A DNA stretch of 16,746 nucleotides from JBDLID01 sp039715055 (GCA_039715055.1 JBDLID010000064.1:1-16746); one strand, 5' to 3'; positions 7,510 through 15,465 are shown, counted from the first letter of the stretch. The notes: generated from the letters alone by a model not told the origin. Numbers and translations: made by a program.

Positions 7510-8349
7510 ATGAAAAACACAGTGTCGTTTGTCGATGCTATCAGGGAAACGATCGAGAGCGGAGAGATTTCCCTGCCGGTATTTAATCATACCGGAATGA
7601 AAATCCAGGAAGAGCTGGTCAAAGAGAATCCGGACATGGAAATTCTTGAAAAGACCATTGTCACCGATCAGGCTCTGGCTGGGCTTGTCCTGCAGATGGC
7701 GAACTCATCTTTTTATAAGGGATTGTCAGATATTCTCACAGTCAGGTCGGCAATTGTCAGGTTGGGAATGCGCGAGGTAGGGCGTCTTACCCTGCTGGGC
7801 GCGTCAAAAGATCAGTTCAGAAGCAAGGATAAAAAACTCAATTTTTTTATGCGCAGGCTCTGGCAGCATTCCGTTGGATGTGCAATGGGGGCCAGGTGGC
7901 TCGCCAGGCGGTGTAAGCTGGGTGAGCTTGAAAGTCATGCCTTTTTTGGTGGGCTTCTCCATGATGTGGGTAAGCTTCTGATTCTTATGGTTATCGAGCA
8001 GATGAAGCAGAAGGGCGCGTCGCTTCCCATGACCGATGCCCTGTTTGACGAGGCCATGATTTCTCTCCATACAGTACAGGGATATAAACTCATGAAGTTG
8101 TGGAACATGCCGGAACCATACTGTGTCGTTGTGCGTGATCACCATCATAGGGAATATGACAATTCCAATGAACTTCTCTGTCTGGTGCGCATTGCCGACG
8201 CGATGTGTACCCACTTGGGGATCGGTCTTCAAAAAAGTCCTGATTTTATCGTCTCGGCAATGGATGAGGTGCACAATCTAAACTTGTCCGAAATTGATAT
8301 TGCCGAGATGGAGATACACCTCGAAGATACCTCCGCACTTGTCAGTTAG
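7510..8349 (+). CDS. HDOD-domain signalling protein
   Basis: HDOD proteins are HD-related regulatory domains found in motility, biofilm and stress signalling; most have no proven enzyme activity. I place the start at the ATG at 7510, one base after the ATPase stop and behind a GGAG site that lies in the end of that gene, rather than the in-frame GTG at 7426 inside the ATPase; this gives 279 residues. The HDOD domain covers about 20-215: SLPVFN (21-26), VLQMANSSFY (60-69), SAIVRLGMREV (80-90), LWQHSVGCA (118-126), GGLLHDVGKL (148-157), SLHTVQGYKLMKLW (185-198) and DHHHRE (210-215), with D230 after it. The histidines and aspartates characteristic of the fold (H120, H151-D152, H187, H211-H212) are all present. 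No GGDEF, EAL or receiver domain is attached. Tight coupling suggests it acts with the preceding ATPase. Confidence 0.88.
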   Translation: MKNTVSFVDAIRETIESGEISLPVFNHTGMKIQEELVKENPDMEILEKTIVTDQALAGLVLQMANSSFYKGLSDILTVRSAIVRLGMREVGRLTLLGASKDQFRSKDKKLNFFMRRLWQHSVGCAMGARWLARRCKLGELESHAFFGGLLHDVGKLLILMVIEQMKQKGASLPMTDALFDEAMISLHTVQGYKLMKLWNMPEPYCVVVRDHHHREYDNSNELLCLVRIADAMCTHLGIGLQKSPDFIVSAMDEVHNLNLSEIDIAEMEIHLEDTSALVS

Positions 8350-8613
8350 AAATTCCATCCTGTTTTGTAACTATTCAGCAGCACCCACATTGCGGCCCAT
8401 CAGACCGCCTCGAGTAGCACTGGTCACAGGATAATTTTTGCCAGGATCAAACGACACTGGTCAAATTCGGTGAAATCTGCTACCTATGACCGGTCATCTC
8501 CTTTATTTTTCTCAGCGCAGAGTAAGGAGTTCAGCAATAAATGGAAAAGGGAATCACAGGCTTAAAGAGCCCTGCTGTTCCTGTATGATATTTAAGATAT
8601 AAAGAGGTAAACA
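8350..8613 (+). promoter_or_regulatory. leuB upstream region with repeated TGGTCA motifs
   Basis: This 264-base gap holds no recognisable gene. It begins with an orphan copy of the MITE end motif (8363-8379). CACTGGTCA occurs twice in the same orientation (8418-8426 and 8455-8463, starts 37 bases apart), and ATGACCGGTCAT at 8486-8497 is a perfect 12-base palindrome carrying the same half-site. Three related half-sites upstream of a biosynthetic gene suggest an operator for a dimeric regulator, but no family can be assigned. Near leuB, an AGGAG at 8525-8529 precedes a 15-codon reading frame at 8541-8588, with only one leucine codon. Confidence 0.3.
8363..8379 (+). repeat. Solitary copy of the MITE end motif
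   Basis: TTTTGTAACTATTCAGC here is an exact 17-base match to the reverse complement of 3334-3350, the right end of the element upstream of hisD, including its flanking A tract. No inverted partner is visible before leuB, so this is either a decayed element end or a shared binding site. Confidence 0.55.
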
Positions 8614-9690
8614 ATGAAGAAGATAGCGGTACTTGCCGGTGACGGAATCGGGCCTGAGGTAATGGCGGAAGCAGTTAAGGTCCTTGACGCTGCTCAACAG
8701 AAATACGGTTTTGAACTCTCCTACGAGTACGGTGATGTGGGCGGAATTGCCATTGACAACCACGGTGAGGCACTGCCCCAGTCAACTCTTGCACTCTGTG
8801 AAAAAAGTGATGCCGTTTTGTTCGGTTCGGTGGGTGGACCCAAATGGGAGAGTCTGCCCCCGGAGCAGCAACCGGAACGCGCCGCCCTTCTACCGCTACG
8901 CAAGCACTTTGACCTGTTCTGCAATCTTCGCCCGGCCCGTGTCTTCAAATCACTCACTGCGGCCTGTCCCCTGCGGTCTGATATCGTCGGTGAGGGTTTT
9001 GACATCCTCTGCGTGCGGGAACTCACCTCCGGCATTTATTTTGGAACACCCAAAGGCCGTGAGGGAGAAGGTCCTGATGAGCGCGCCTATGACACCATGG
9101 CCTACAAACGTTCGGAGATTGACCGCATCGCCCGCATGGCCTTTGACGCAGCGCGGCTGCGCGGCAAGAAGGTGACTTCCATTGATAAGGCCAACGTCCT
9201 CACCACCATGGTGCTGTGGCGTGAGGTGGTGATGGAGGTGGCTGCCGATTACCCCGATGTGGAGATCAACCATCTCTATGTGGATAATGCCACCATGCAG
9301 CTGGTTCGTGATCCCCATCAGTTCGACGTCATGCTCTGCGGCAATATGTTTGGCGATATCATCTCCGATGAGTCGGCCATGCTCACCGGTTCCATGGGGC
9401 TGCTGGCCTCGGCCAGCCTCAACAAGGACAAGTTTGGCCTCTATGAGCCTGCCGGCGGTTCAGCACCGGATATCGCAGGCCAGGGCATTGCCAATCCCAT
9501 TGCCGAGATTCTCTCGGCATCAATGATGCTGCGCTACAGTTTCGGCCTTGATGAAGCTGCAGACGGCATTGATGCAGCCGTGGAAAAGACCCTGGATAGT
9601 GGGGTCGCCACAGCCGATATTGCAACGGATAAGGCAAAGGCGGTAGGAACCGCTGCCATGGGTGATGCCATTGTGGCTGCCATGGGTTAG
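8614..9690 (+). CDS. leuB: 3-isopropylmalate dehydrogenase LeuB
   Basis: NAD- and Mg-dependent oxidative decarboxylation of 3-isopropylmalate in leucine synthesis, as a cytoplasmic homodimer. The 358 residues match the family. Visible elements are GDGIGPEV (9-16), VGGPKWE (73-79), the arginines R96, R106 and R135 for substrate, the catalytic Y142 in IYFGTPKG and K192 in DKANVL, the metal-binding D224, D248 and D252 (YVDNA, GDIISDES), and the NAD-binding EPAGGSAPDIAGQGIANP (278-295). The ATG at 8614 is preceded by AAAGAGG at good spacing. The leuA, leuC and leuD genes are not adjacent, so it is probably transcribed from its own upstream region. Confidence 0.97.
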   Translation: MKKIAVLAGDGIGPEVMAEAVKVLDAAQQKYGFELSYEYGDVGGIAIDNHGEALPQSTLALCEKSDAVLFGSVGGPKWESLPPEQQPERAALLPLRKHFDLFCNLRPARVFKSLTAACPLRSDIVGEGFDILCVRELTSGIYFGTPKGREGEGPDERAYDTMAYKRSEIDRIARMAFDAARLRGKKVTSIDKANVLTTMVLWREVVMEVAADYPDVEINHLYVDNATMQLVRDPHQFDVMLCGNMFGDIISDESAMLTGSMGLLASASLNKDKFGLYEPAGGSAPDIAGQGIANPIAEILSASMMLRYSFGLDEAADGIDAAVEKTLDSGVATADIATDKAKAVGTAAMGDAIVAAMG

Positions 9691-9697
9691 TGGTTGA

Positions 9698-9713
9698 AGG
9701 CTACCTTGAAAAA
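9698..9713. repeat. End fragment of the palindromic repeat
   Basis: AGGCTACCTTGAAAAA matches the left end of the large palindrome (11359-11374) at 15 of 16 bases and also resembles the reverse complement of its right end. It lies 8 bases after leuB. No second arm follows, so it is a remnant or a minimal copy. The rest of the 123-base gap before prs shows no gene or clear terminator. Confidence 0.45.
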
Positions 9714-9816
9714 GAGAGAAGTGTCGGATATCGAACATAAAATGCAGCGATGGTGCAGTTTCTAGACTTCTGCGGTTCGAAATTCTGCAATCCGCTTTAA
9801 CTGAGGGGAGAACGTG

Positions 9817-10722
9817 ATGCGGGAAAGGGTTCTTGTCGCCAATGAGGCCTCAACTGATTTGGCCGTCAAGGTGGCGGCAGAGTGTGGTATGGAGTTTTAC
9901 GAGATGATCACCAGGGAGTTTGCCGATGGTGAGCGCTACCATGCATTTCCCTGCGAAATTGCTGAAAAGGAACTGATCATCATCGGCGCAACCCACAGTG
10001 ATCGCTCTCACCAGGAGCTGCTCGATCTGATCCAGGGCGGTCGCTACTGGAATGCCGCCCGCATCAGTGTCCTGATTCCCTACCTCGGCTATTCCACCAT
10101 GGAGCGGGCTAAGCCGGGTTCCCATGAGATCCCCAAGGGCGTAACCCGCACCCGCCAGATCTACCGGGCACGGCCCGATTTTGTCACCTTTATCGATCTT
10201 CATTCCGAGGCGGTGCTCCACGCCCACAGCGGCGAGGTTTCCACCAAGCATGTCTGGACCGACAGCCTGGTGGTGGAAAAGATCAGGGAACTGGGGCTGG
10301 ATGACCTGGTTCTGGTCTCGCCGGACTACGGTTTTTCCAAGCGTGTTGCCCGGCTGGCCAGCCTGCTCGGCTGCCCTCACACCGCAGCAGATAAGGACCG
10401 GTTCGACACCGACAAGACCATTGTCAGCCAGGTCTCCAGTGTGGTCAAGGGCAAACGGGTCATCATCTGCGATGATATGATCCGTACCGGCGGTTCCATT
10501 ATTCAGACTGCCCAGCGCTGCCGTGAGGCCGGTGCCGCCGAGGTGGCGGTCATGGCCACCCACCTGGTCATGGCCGGTGAGGCCCGCCACCGTTTTCAGG
10601 AAAACGGAATCAACCGGGTGATCGGCTCAGATACCGTGCCGGGTACCAGAAGCGATGAACTGCTGGATGTCTATTCCGTTGCTCCCCTGTTGTGCGATAT
10701 ACTTAAAGAGCACCTGGGGTAG
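9817..10722 (+). CDS. prs: Ribose-phosphate pyrophosphokinase (divergent Prs)
   Basis: Expected to make PRPP from ribose 5-phosphate and ATP for nucleotide, histidine and tryptophan synthesis. I prefer the ATG at 9817 over the GTG immediately before it at 9814 because GAGGGGA (about 9803-9809) is then well spaced; the product has 301 residues. Landmarks are FADGERYHAF (35-44, cf. canonical FSDGE), LIPYLGYSTMERAKPG (86-101, cf. IPYFGYARQDR), FIDLHS (125-130), SPDYGFSKRVARLA (168-181), ADKDRFDTDK (191-200) and the PRPP loop ICDDMIRTGGSI (217-228). The fold and PRPP loop are clear, but the ATP- and metal-binding segments differ from bacterial class I enzymes: canonical DLHAxQIQGFF reads DLHSEAVLHAHSG here. 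The enzyme is likely active, but may be a second or specialised PRPP synthetase. Confidence 0.85.
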   Translation: MRERVLVANEASTDLAVKVAAECGMEFYEMITREFADGERYHAFPCEIAEKELIIIGATHSDRSHQELLDLIQGGRYWNAARISVLIPYLGYSTMERAKPGSHEIPKGVTRTRQIYRARPDFVTFIDLHSEAVLHAHSGEVSTKHVWTDSLVVEKIRELGLDDLVLVSPDYGFSKRVARLASLLGCPHTAADKDRFDTDKTIVSQVSSVVKGKRVIICDDMIRTGGSIIQTAQRCREAGAAEVAVMATHLVMAGEARHRFQENGINRVIGSDTVPGTRSDELLDVYSVAPLLCDILKEHLG

Positions 10723-10761
10723 GCTCATGGAGGAGGTTCAACCTGTTCTCTTTGAGGGTGA

Positions 10762-11187
10762 TTAATGAGCGATCATGGACATACTGTAAGTAAATGTGAG
10801 AGATTTATAACTGTCCAGATAGGGGTAAGATGCAACAAATAGGTTTTGATTCTCGCAGAAATTATCACCACTGACCGGAGAAAAGCGTTCAGATTTAACA
10901 ACTTTCTGGTTGCTATCGATGAATAAGATCTCGAGATCAATATCAAGATCATCCCAGGTTTTTGCCAGTTTTGGACCACAGCCAATGGTGCCATCAAAAT
11001 AAATTTTATCACCCTTGATGGAATAGTCATAATCCAGGACAATATGTTTCATGGTGACGACCTGGTGTCCAGTCACTGCAGCCAAAGTATGTGCCGGTTG
11101 TCGAACTGTCTGCCCAATATATTGCGACTTACAGCCGGATAACAGCATAACACTTACAGCAATCATAATGAGTATTGATCTTTTCAT
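10762..11187 (-). CDS. Small putative lipoprotein, function unknown
   Basis: The 141 residues start with a classic lipoprotein signal: KR, then a hydrophobic stretch ending in the lipobox LLSGC, so cleavage before C19 and lipidation are predicted. The next residues, K20 and S21, carry no inner-membrane-retention aspartate, which favours the outer membrane by enterobacterial rules. The mature part is beta-rich (HIVLDYDYSIKGDKIYFDGTIGC, then LDIDLEILFIDSN), with two cysteines, C70 and C111, that could form a disulfide. I recognise no family. The start is well supported by AAGGAGGA (11193-11200) five bases upstream and by a promoter. Its composition is visibly more AT-rich than neighbouring genes, compatible with transfer or relaxed selection. 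It is convergent with prs, 39 bases from that stop, and stands alone as a transcript. Confidence 0.8.
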   Translation of the reverse strand: MKRSILIMIAVSVMLLSGCKSQYIGQTVRQPAHTLAAVTGHQVVTMKHIVLDYDYSIKGDKIYFDGTIGCGPKLAKTWDDLDIDLEILFIDSNQKVVKSERFSPVSGDNFCENQNLFVASYPYLDSYKSLTFTYSMSMIAH

Positions 11188-11192
11188 TGTCT

Positions 11193-11200
11193 TCCTCCTT
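11193..11200 (-). promoter_or_regulatory. Strong Shine-Dalgarno site for the lipoprotein gene
   Basis: The minus strand reads AAGGAGGA, five bases before the ATG ending at 11187. This near-perfect site fixes the start and confirms that the small reading frame is a real gene. Confidence 0.8.
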
Positions 11201-11226
11201 TTTCAATTTTCGGTTAGAAATACTCA

Positions 11227-11255
11227 ATTATATCTATAAGTGGGTAAAAGGTAAA
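11227..11255 (-). promoter_or_regulatory. Sigma-70-type promoter for the lipoprotein gene
   Basis: On the minus strand TTTACC (11250-11255, four of six) is followed after exactly 17 bases by a perfect TATAAT (11227-11232). Transcription would start near 11220, giving a leader of about 33 bases that includes the strong ribosome binding site. Confidence 0.6.
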
Positions 11256-11358
11256 GCCAGGATCAATTGACAAAATCTACGTAAAAGCAGGGCTCTGCAG
11301 GTGTTTGATAAGCTAGGGATATCTGGGAAAGACTGTCATCGCCAATCGCGGTAGTTAC

Positions 11359-11499
11359 AGGGTACCTTGAAAAATTCGAATTTTCGCTCAAGATCGAGAA
11401 ACAGGGAAATTAAAAAGCGCAGCATATAATTGATATGTGAGCATTTTAATTTGCCTCGTGACGTTGGGATTGAGCAAAAAGGCAATTTTGCAAGGTGGC

Positions 11500-11501
<2 letters not shown>
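11359..11501. repeat. 143-bp imperfect palindrome (dispersed-repeat-like element)
   Basis: Most of the lolD-proximal part of the 312-base gap between lolD and the lipoprotein gene is one large inverted repeat centred at 11430. The ends pair as ACCTTG (11364-11369) with CAAGGT (11491-11496) and AAAATT (11371-11376) with AATTTT (11484-11489). Then come GCTCAA (11386-11391) with TTGAGC (11470-11475), AAATTAAAA (11407-11415) with TTTTAATTT (11444-11452), and CATAT (11423-11427) with ATATG (11433-11437). Small bulges separate these blocks. It has no coding capacity. The right end includes the first two plus-strand bases of the lolD stop codon (11500-11502), so as RNA it could act as the lolD 3' hairpin. 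The rest of the gap (about 11256-11358) shows no gene. Confidence 0.75.
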
Positions 11502-12194
<693 letters not shown>

Positions 12195-12198
<4 letters not shown>

Positions 12199-13421
12199 GA
12201 CAACACCTCGGCAGGTTTGACCTTAGAGGCCTTCCACGAGGGATAGAGGGTGGCAACAAGGGTGATGACAACCGCCGAACAGGCGATGATCGCCACATCT
12301 GCCGGCAGGACCTTGATGGGCAGGGTGGTCATCGGGTAGACGTTTGACGGCAGTTCGATAAACTGGTATCTCGACAGCAGTTCACAGAGCGACAGCCCGC
12401 TGACTACCCCCAGTATGGTTCCCACCAGGGCGATGACCAGACCCTGGAAAAAGAAGATTTTCATGATGGATTTCGACGTGGCCCCCATTGACTTGAGGAT
12501 GGCGATATCCTTTTCTTTTTCCATGACCACCATGATAAGAGCTGAAATGATGTTGAGCGCCGCCACCAGGATGATGAGCGCCATGCAGATGAACATCCCT
12601 ATTTTCTCCAGCTTGAAGGCCGCGAAAAGGTTGTGGTTCATGGCCATCCAGTCCTTGGCAAGATATCCCGGGCCGATCTTCTTGAGGATCGCTTCACCGA
12701 TTTTATCGGTGCGGTTGAGAGCCTTTTCCTTCACCGCCACCTCAAGACCGTGGGCAACATCGTCCAACTCGAGAAAATCCTGAACTCCTCCCATCCCCAT
12801 GTAAGCCAGTGTCGAGTCATATTCAAACATTCCCGATTCAAAGAGACCGGAGACTCTGCATGTTTTGATTTTAGGGATAACGCCCATGGGCGTAAGCGGC
12901 CCGGACGGTGAGATGAGACGCACCTTGTCGCCGACCCCCACACCGAGTTCCTTGGCCAGCTTTATACCGAGGATGATGTTGGGAATACGGCTGTCCGGGT
13001 CATCGGCAAGATCAGAAATGGCCCCCTCAACTATCTGTTCCGGCAGGCCGATGACGCCCTGGGCGGTTTCCGGATCAACACCGCGCAGCACTACACCGGC
13101 ACCACCACGACGGCCGGAGACCAGGGTCTGGGCATACATGTAAGGGGTGGCGCCGACCACCTCGTCTTCGAGGAGGATCCGGTCGCGCAGCAGCTGGTAG
13201 TTGTGAACAGAGCCGCCGTACTGCTGGATGATGATGTGGGAGTTGATGGCCAGGATCTGATCACGCAGGCCGCCGGTAAAACCGGAGTAGACCGAGAGCA
13301 CGACGATGAGTGCCATCACCCCGACCGTGATTCCGGCCACCGAAATGAGCGAGATGAGCGAGATGAAACGCTGTTTATGGCGTGCCCGCAGGTAGCGGAA
13401 GCTGATGAACCATTCATACAT
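12195..13421 (-). CDS. lolC: Lipoprotein-releasing system permease LolC/LolE family
   Basis: Inner-membrane permease partner of LolD. The 408 residues fit the family: an N-terminal amphipathic start (MYEWFISFRYLRAR), helix 1 at about 21-48, a periplasmic domain about 50-270, then helices near 275-300, 318-348 and 372-393. EKEKDIAILKSMGATSKSIMKIF (301-323) is the conserved coupling region that contacts the ATPase, and PSWKASKVKPAEVL closes the protein. Only one permease gene accompanies lolD, whereas enterobacteria have separate lolC and lolE, so a homodimeric permease is likely; a second copy elsewhere cannot be excluded. The ribosome binding site before the ATG is poor. lysS lies 265 bases upstream on the same strand. 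Confidence 0.94.
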
Positions 13422-13686
13422 GGGTTGGAACCGCCGCTTGAGTAGGAGGAGGGTTTACCACTTTTTTGTTCAAGTCGATCTGTAAAGCTGAAGGCGAGTT
13501 TACGGCCGGACGAAGGAAACCCGGAATTCGAAATCTAAAATCCGAGACAGTATCAAAAAGAAAAAAAGAGAAACAGGCCCGAAATAAACCTCTAAACCTC
13601 ATCATCTTGTTTTTTCCTTTTCGGTCATTTGCGTTTGTTTCAGATCTCGATATTGGTACTTCGGGTTTATGCCGTTAATCGTGATG
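13422..13686. other. lysS-lolC intergenic region, no gene seen
   Basis: These 265 bases separate lysS from lolC on the minus strand. I see no convincing terminator hairpin, promoter or RNA gene. The region is AT-rich with purine/pyrimidine runs (about 13555-13572 and 13608-13621). Short reading frames on both strands lack ribosome binding sites and family features. Whether lolCD is read through from lysS or has its own promoter cannot be decided from the sequence. Confidence 0.5.
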
Positions 13687-15240
13687 CTACTCCCCCTTTT
13701 TACTCTTGGCACAGTCCTCGCCTGCTTCCCCGGCGATATCCTTCACCGCACTCTGTCCCCTGCTTTCAGGCTTGAGGTGGGGAAAGAGGATGACGTCGCG
13801 GATAGACGGTGAGTTGGTGAGCAACATCACCAGCCGGTCGATGCCTATACCCTCACCGGCTGCCGATGGCATGCCGTATTCCAGGGCGCGAACGAAATCG
13901 AGGTCCATCTCGTGATGGACTTCCTCGTCACTGCCCTTTTCGTCGATCTGTTTTTCAAAACGCTGCAGCTGGTCTACCGGGTCATTGAGTTCGGAAAAGG
14001 CGTTGGCAATTTCTCGACCGGTGATGAAAAGTTCAAAACGGTCGGTGACTGTTGGATCATCCTCATTGCGTCTTGCCAGTGGTGAAACCTCTGTGGGGTA
14101 GGCGGTGACAAAAGTGGGGTCGATCAGTTTTTCCTCAACCAGCAGTTCAAAAAGTTCGGTCTTGGCCTTACCGGCACCGGCCAGCGGTTCCAGCTCAATG
14201 CCCTTTTCTCTGGCAAGTGCAAATACTTTTTCATCGTCTTTGAGGAGTTCGGCGTCAACACCTCCGACTTCGATCAATGCCTCGTCCATGGTGTAGCGTT
14301 TCCAGGGCGGGGCCAGGTTGACCGAGGTCCCCTGGTAGTCGATCTCCATGGAGTCGCACACTTCCTGGCAGAGCCATGAGACCAGCTCTTCAGTGAGATC
14401 CATCAGGTCATGGTAGGTGGCATAGGCCTGGTAGAACTCGAGCATGGTGAATTCCGGGTTATGGCGGGTGGAGAGGCCCTCGTTTCTGAAATTACGGTTG
14501 ATCTCAAAGACCCGTTCAAAGCCGCCCACCAGCAGCCGCTTCAGATAGAGCTCCGGGGCGATGCGCAGGTAGAGATCCATGTCCAGGGCGTTGTGGTGGG
14601 TCTTGAACGGCTTGGCCGTAGCGCCTCCGGGTACCGGCTGCATCATCGGTGTCTCCACCTCCATGAAGCCGCGGTTGTTGAGAAAATCACGGATCAGCTT
14701 GATGATCTCCACCCGCTTGCGAAAGGTGTCCCGACTCTCCGGGGTGACGATCAGGTCCACATAACGCTGGCGGTAACGGGTCTCCACATCGGTGAGGCCG
14801 TGGAATTTTTCCGGCAGCGGTCGCCGTGACTTGGAGATCATGACGATCTGCTCGGCGGCAATGGAGAGCTCACCCACCTTGGTCTTGAAGAGCTTGCCGA
14901 CGATACCGACGATGTCGCCGATATCCCATTTCTTAAAGGCTGCAAACTGGTCATCACCAAGAGTGGCCTTTTTAAAATAGACCTGGATGGAGTCGGTACC
15001 GTCCATCATGTGACAGAAGGCAGCCTTGCCGAACTTGCGCATGGACATAATGCGGCCGGCCACCGAATAGGTGTAGTTGGTCGCCTCGTAGTTTTCCGAT
15101 TCGAGCTGGCTCTCCTTGTTGAGGAGGTCCTTAATGGCATTGCCCGGCTTAAAGGTGTTTGAGTAAAGGCTGACACCGAGCTCGGCGAGAGCTTCCGCTT
15201 TTTCACGTCGTTGCTTCTGTACCTGGCTTTCTTTTGTCAT
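13687..15240 (-). CDS. lysS: Lysyl-tRNA synthetase, class II
   Basis: Charges tRNA-Lys with lysine in the cytoplasm. The 517 residues contain the N-terminal OB-fold anticodon-binding domain (about 57-140), then the class II catalytic core. Motif 1 is around GFMEVETPMMQPVPGGATAKPF (191-212), motif 2 is FRNEGLSTRHNPEFTMLEFYQAYA (251-274), and motif 3 is GEGIGIDRLVMLL (462-474). The usual bacterial enzyme ends near RDVILFPHLK (481-490); here a charged tail of about 27 residues follows (EAGEDCAKSKKGE end), which looks disordered. The ATG at 15240 is the first that fits the family N-terminus. The order lysS then lolC-lolD is one I associate with deltaproteobacteria. Confidence 0.97.
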   Translation of the reverse strand: MTKESQVQKQRREKAEALAELGVSLYSNTFKPGNAIKDLLNKESQLESENYEATNYTYSVAGRIMSMRKFGKAAFCHMMDGTDSIQVYFKKATLGDDQFAAFKKWDIGDIVGIVGKLFKTKVGELSIAAEQIVMISKSRRPLPEKFHGLTDVETRYRQRYVDLIVTPESRDTFRKRVEIIKLIRDFLNNRGFMEVETPMMQPVPGGATAKPFKTHHNALDMDLYLRIAPELYLKRLLVGGFERVFEINRNFRNEGLSTRHNPEFTMLEFYQAYATYHDLMDLTEELVSWLCQEVCDSMEIDYQGTSVNLAPPWKRYTMDEALIEVGGVDAELLKDDEKVFALAREKGIELEPLAGAGKAKTELFELLVEEKLIDPTFVTAYPTEVSPLARRNEDDPTVTDRFELFITGREIANAFSELNDPVDQLQRFEKQIDEKGSDEEVHHEMDLDFVRALEYGMPSAAGEGIGIDRLVMLLTNSPSIRDVILFPHLKPESRGQSAVKDIAGEAGEDCAKSKKGE

Positions 15241-15369
15241 GGTTCTTTTTTATTTGGCTGTCAGTCGCCGCCGTCTCCGTCATGTCTTTTTTAAGAACCC
15301 CTGAAAGGTTATCCGGATTCGGTCTGGACTCTTGATTACATCTGAAAAGAGCGAATAATCGCAGGTCAT

Positions 15370-15398
15370 CGTTTACCGGGAAAGTGGCCAACTGTCAA
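15370..15398 (-). promoter_or_regulatory. Putative promoter for lysS
   Basis: On the minus strand a perfect TTGACA (15393-15398) is followed after 17 bases by TAAACG (15370-15375), a weak -10. Transcription would begin about 125 bases before the lysS start. The element lies inside an inverted repeat, so either the promoter, the hairpin or both may be functional. Confidence 0.35.
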
Positions 15399-15415
15399 TT
15401 CTTTTCCCGGTAAGC
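15371..15415 (-). terminator. Inverted repeat between the methyltransferase gene and lysS
   Basis: TTACCGGGAAA (15373-15383) pairs perfectly with TTTCCCGGTAA (15403-15413), extended by a wobble and a G-C pair to 15371 and 15415, around a 19-base loop. It lies about 50 bases past the stop of the upstream gene, as a terminator would, but no T tract follows on the minus strand. It could instead be an operator or an RNA structure in the lysS leader region. Confidence 0.4.
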
Positions 15416-15465
15416 GGTGCGGCTGATCGGCGGGTATCACTGCTGGATAAAGTCGCTGGTGAGCT

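Noticed and set aside
9732..9790. Possible hairpins around TTCGAA and the repeated CTGCA-type motifs upstream of prs
   Set aside because: On alignment the arms are out of register or only four to five bases long; no stable structure is supported.
9850..10590. Minus-strand reading frame of 246 residues opposite prs
   Set aside because: Antisense shadow of a conserved gene, with no ribosome binding site or family features.
10727..10765. 12-codon frame (MEEVQPVLFEGD) just after prs
   Set aside because: No ribosome binding site and too short to support; it lies in the convergent gap where no gene is needed.
10723..10770. GCTCAT/ATGAGC inverted repeat in the prs-lipoprotein gap as a terminator
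   Set aside because: Only a six-base stem with a loop of about 36 bases and no T tract.
13414..13605. 63-codon minus-strand frame between lysS and lolC
   Set aside because: No Shine-Dalgarno, low-complexity sequence, and it ends overlapping the lolC start; more likely non-coding.
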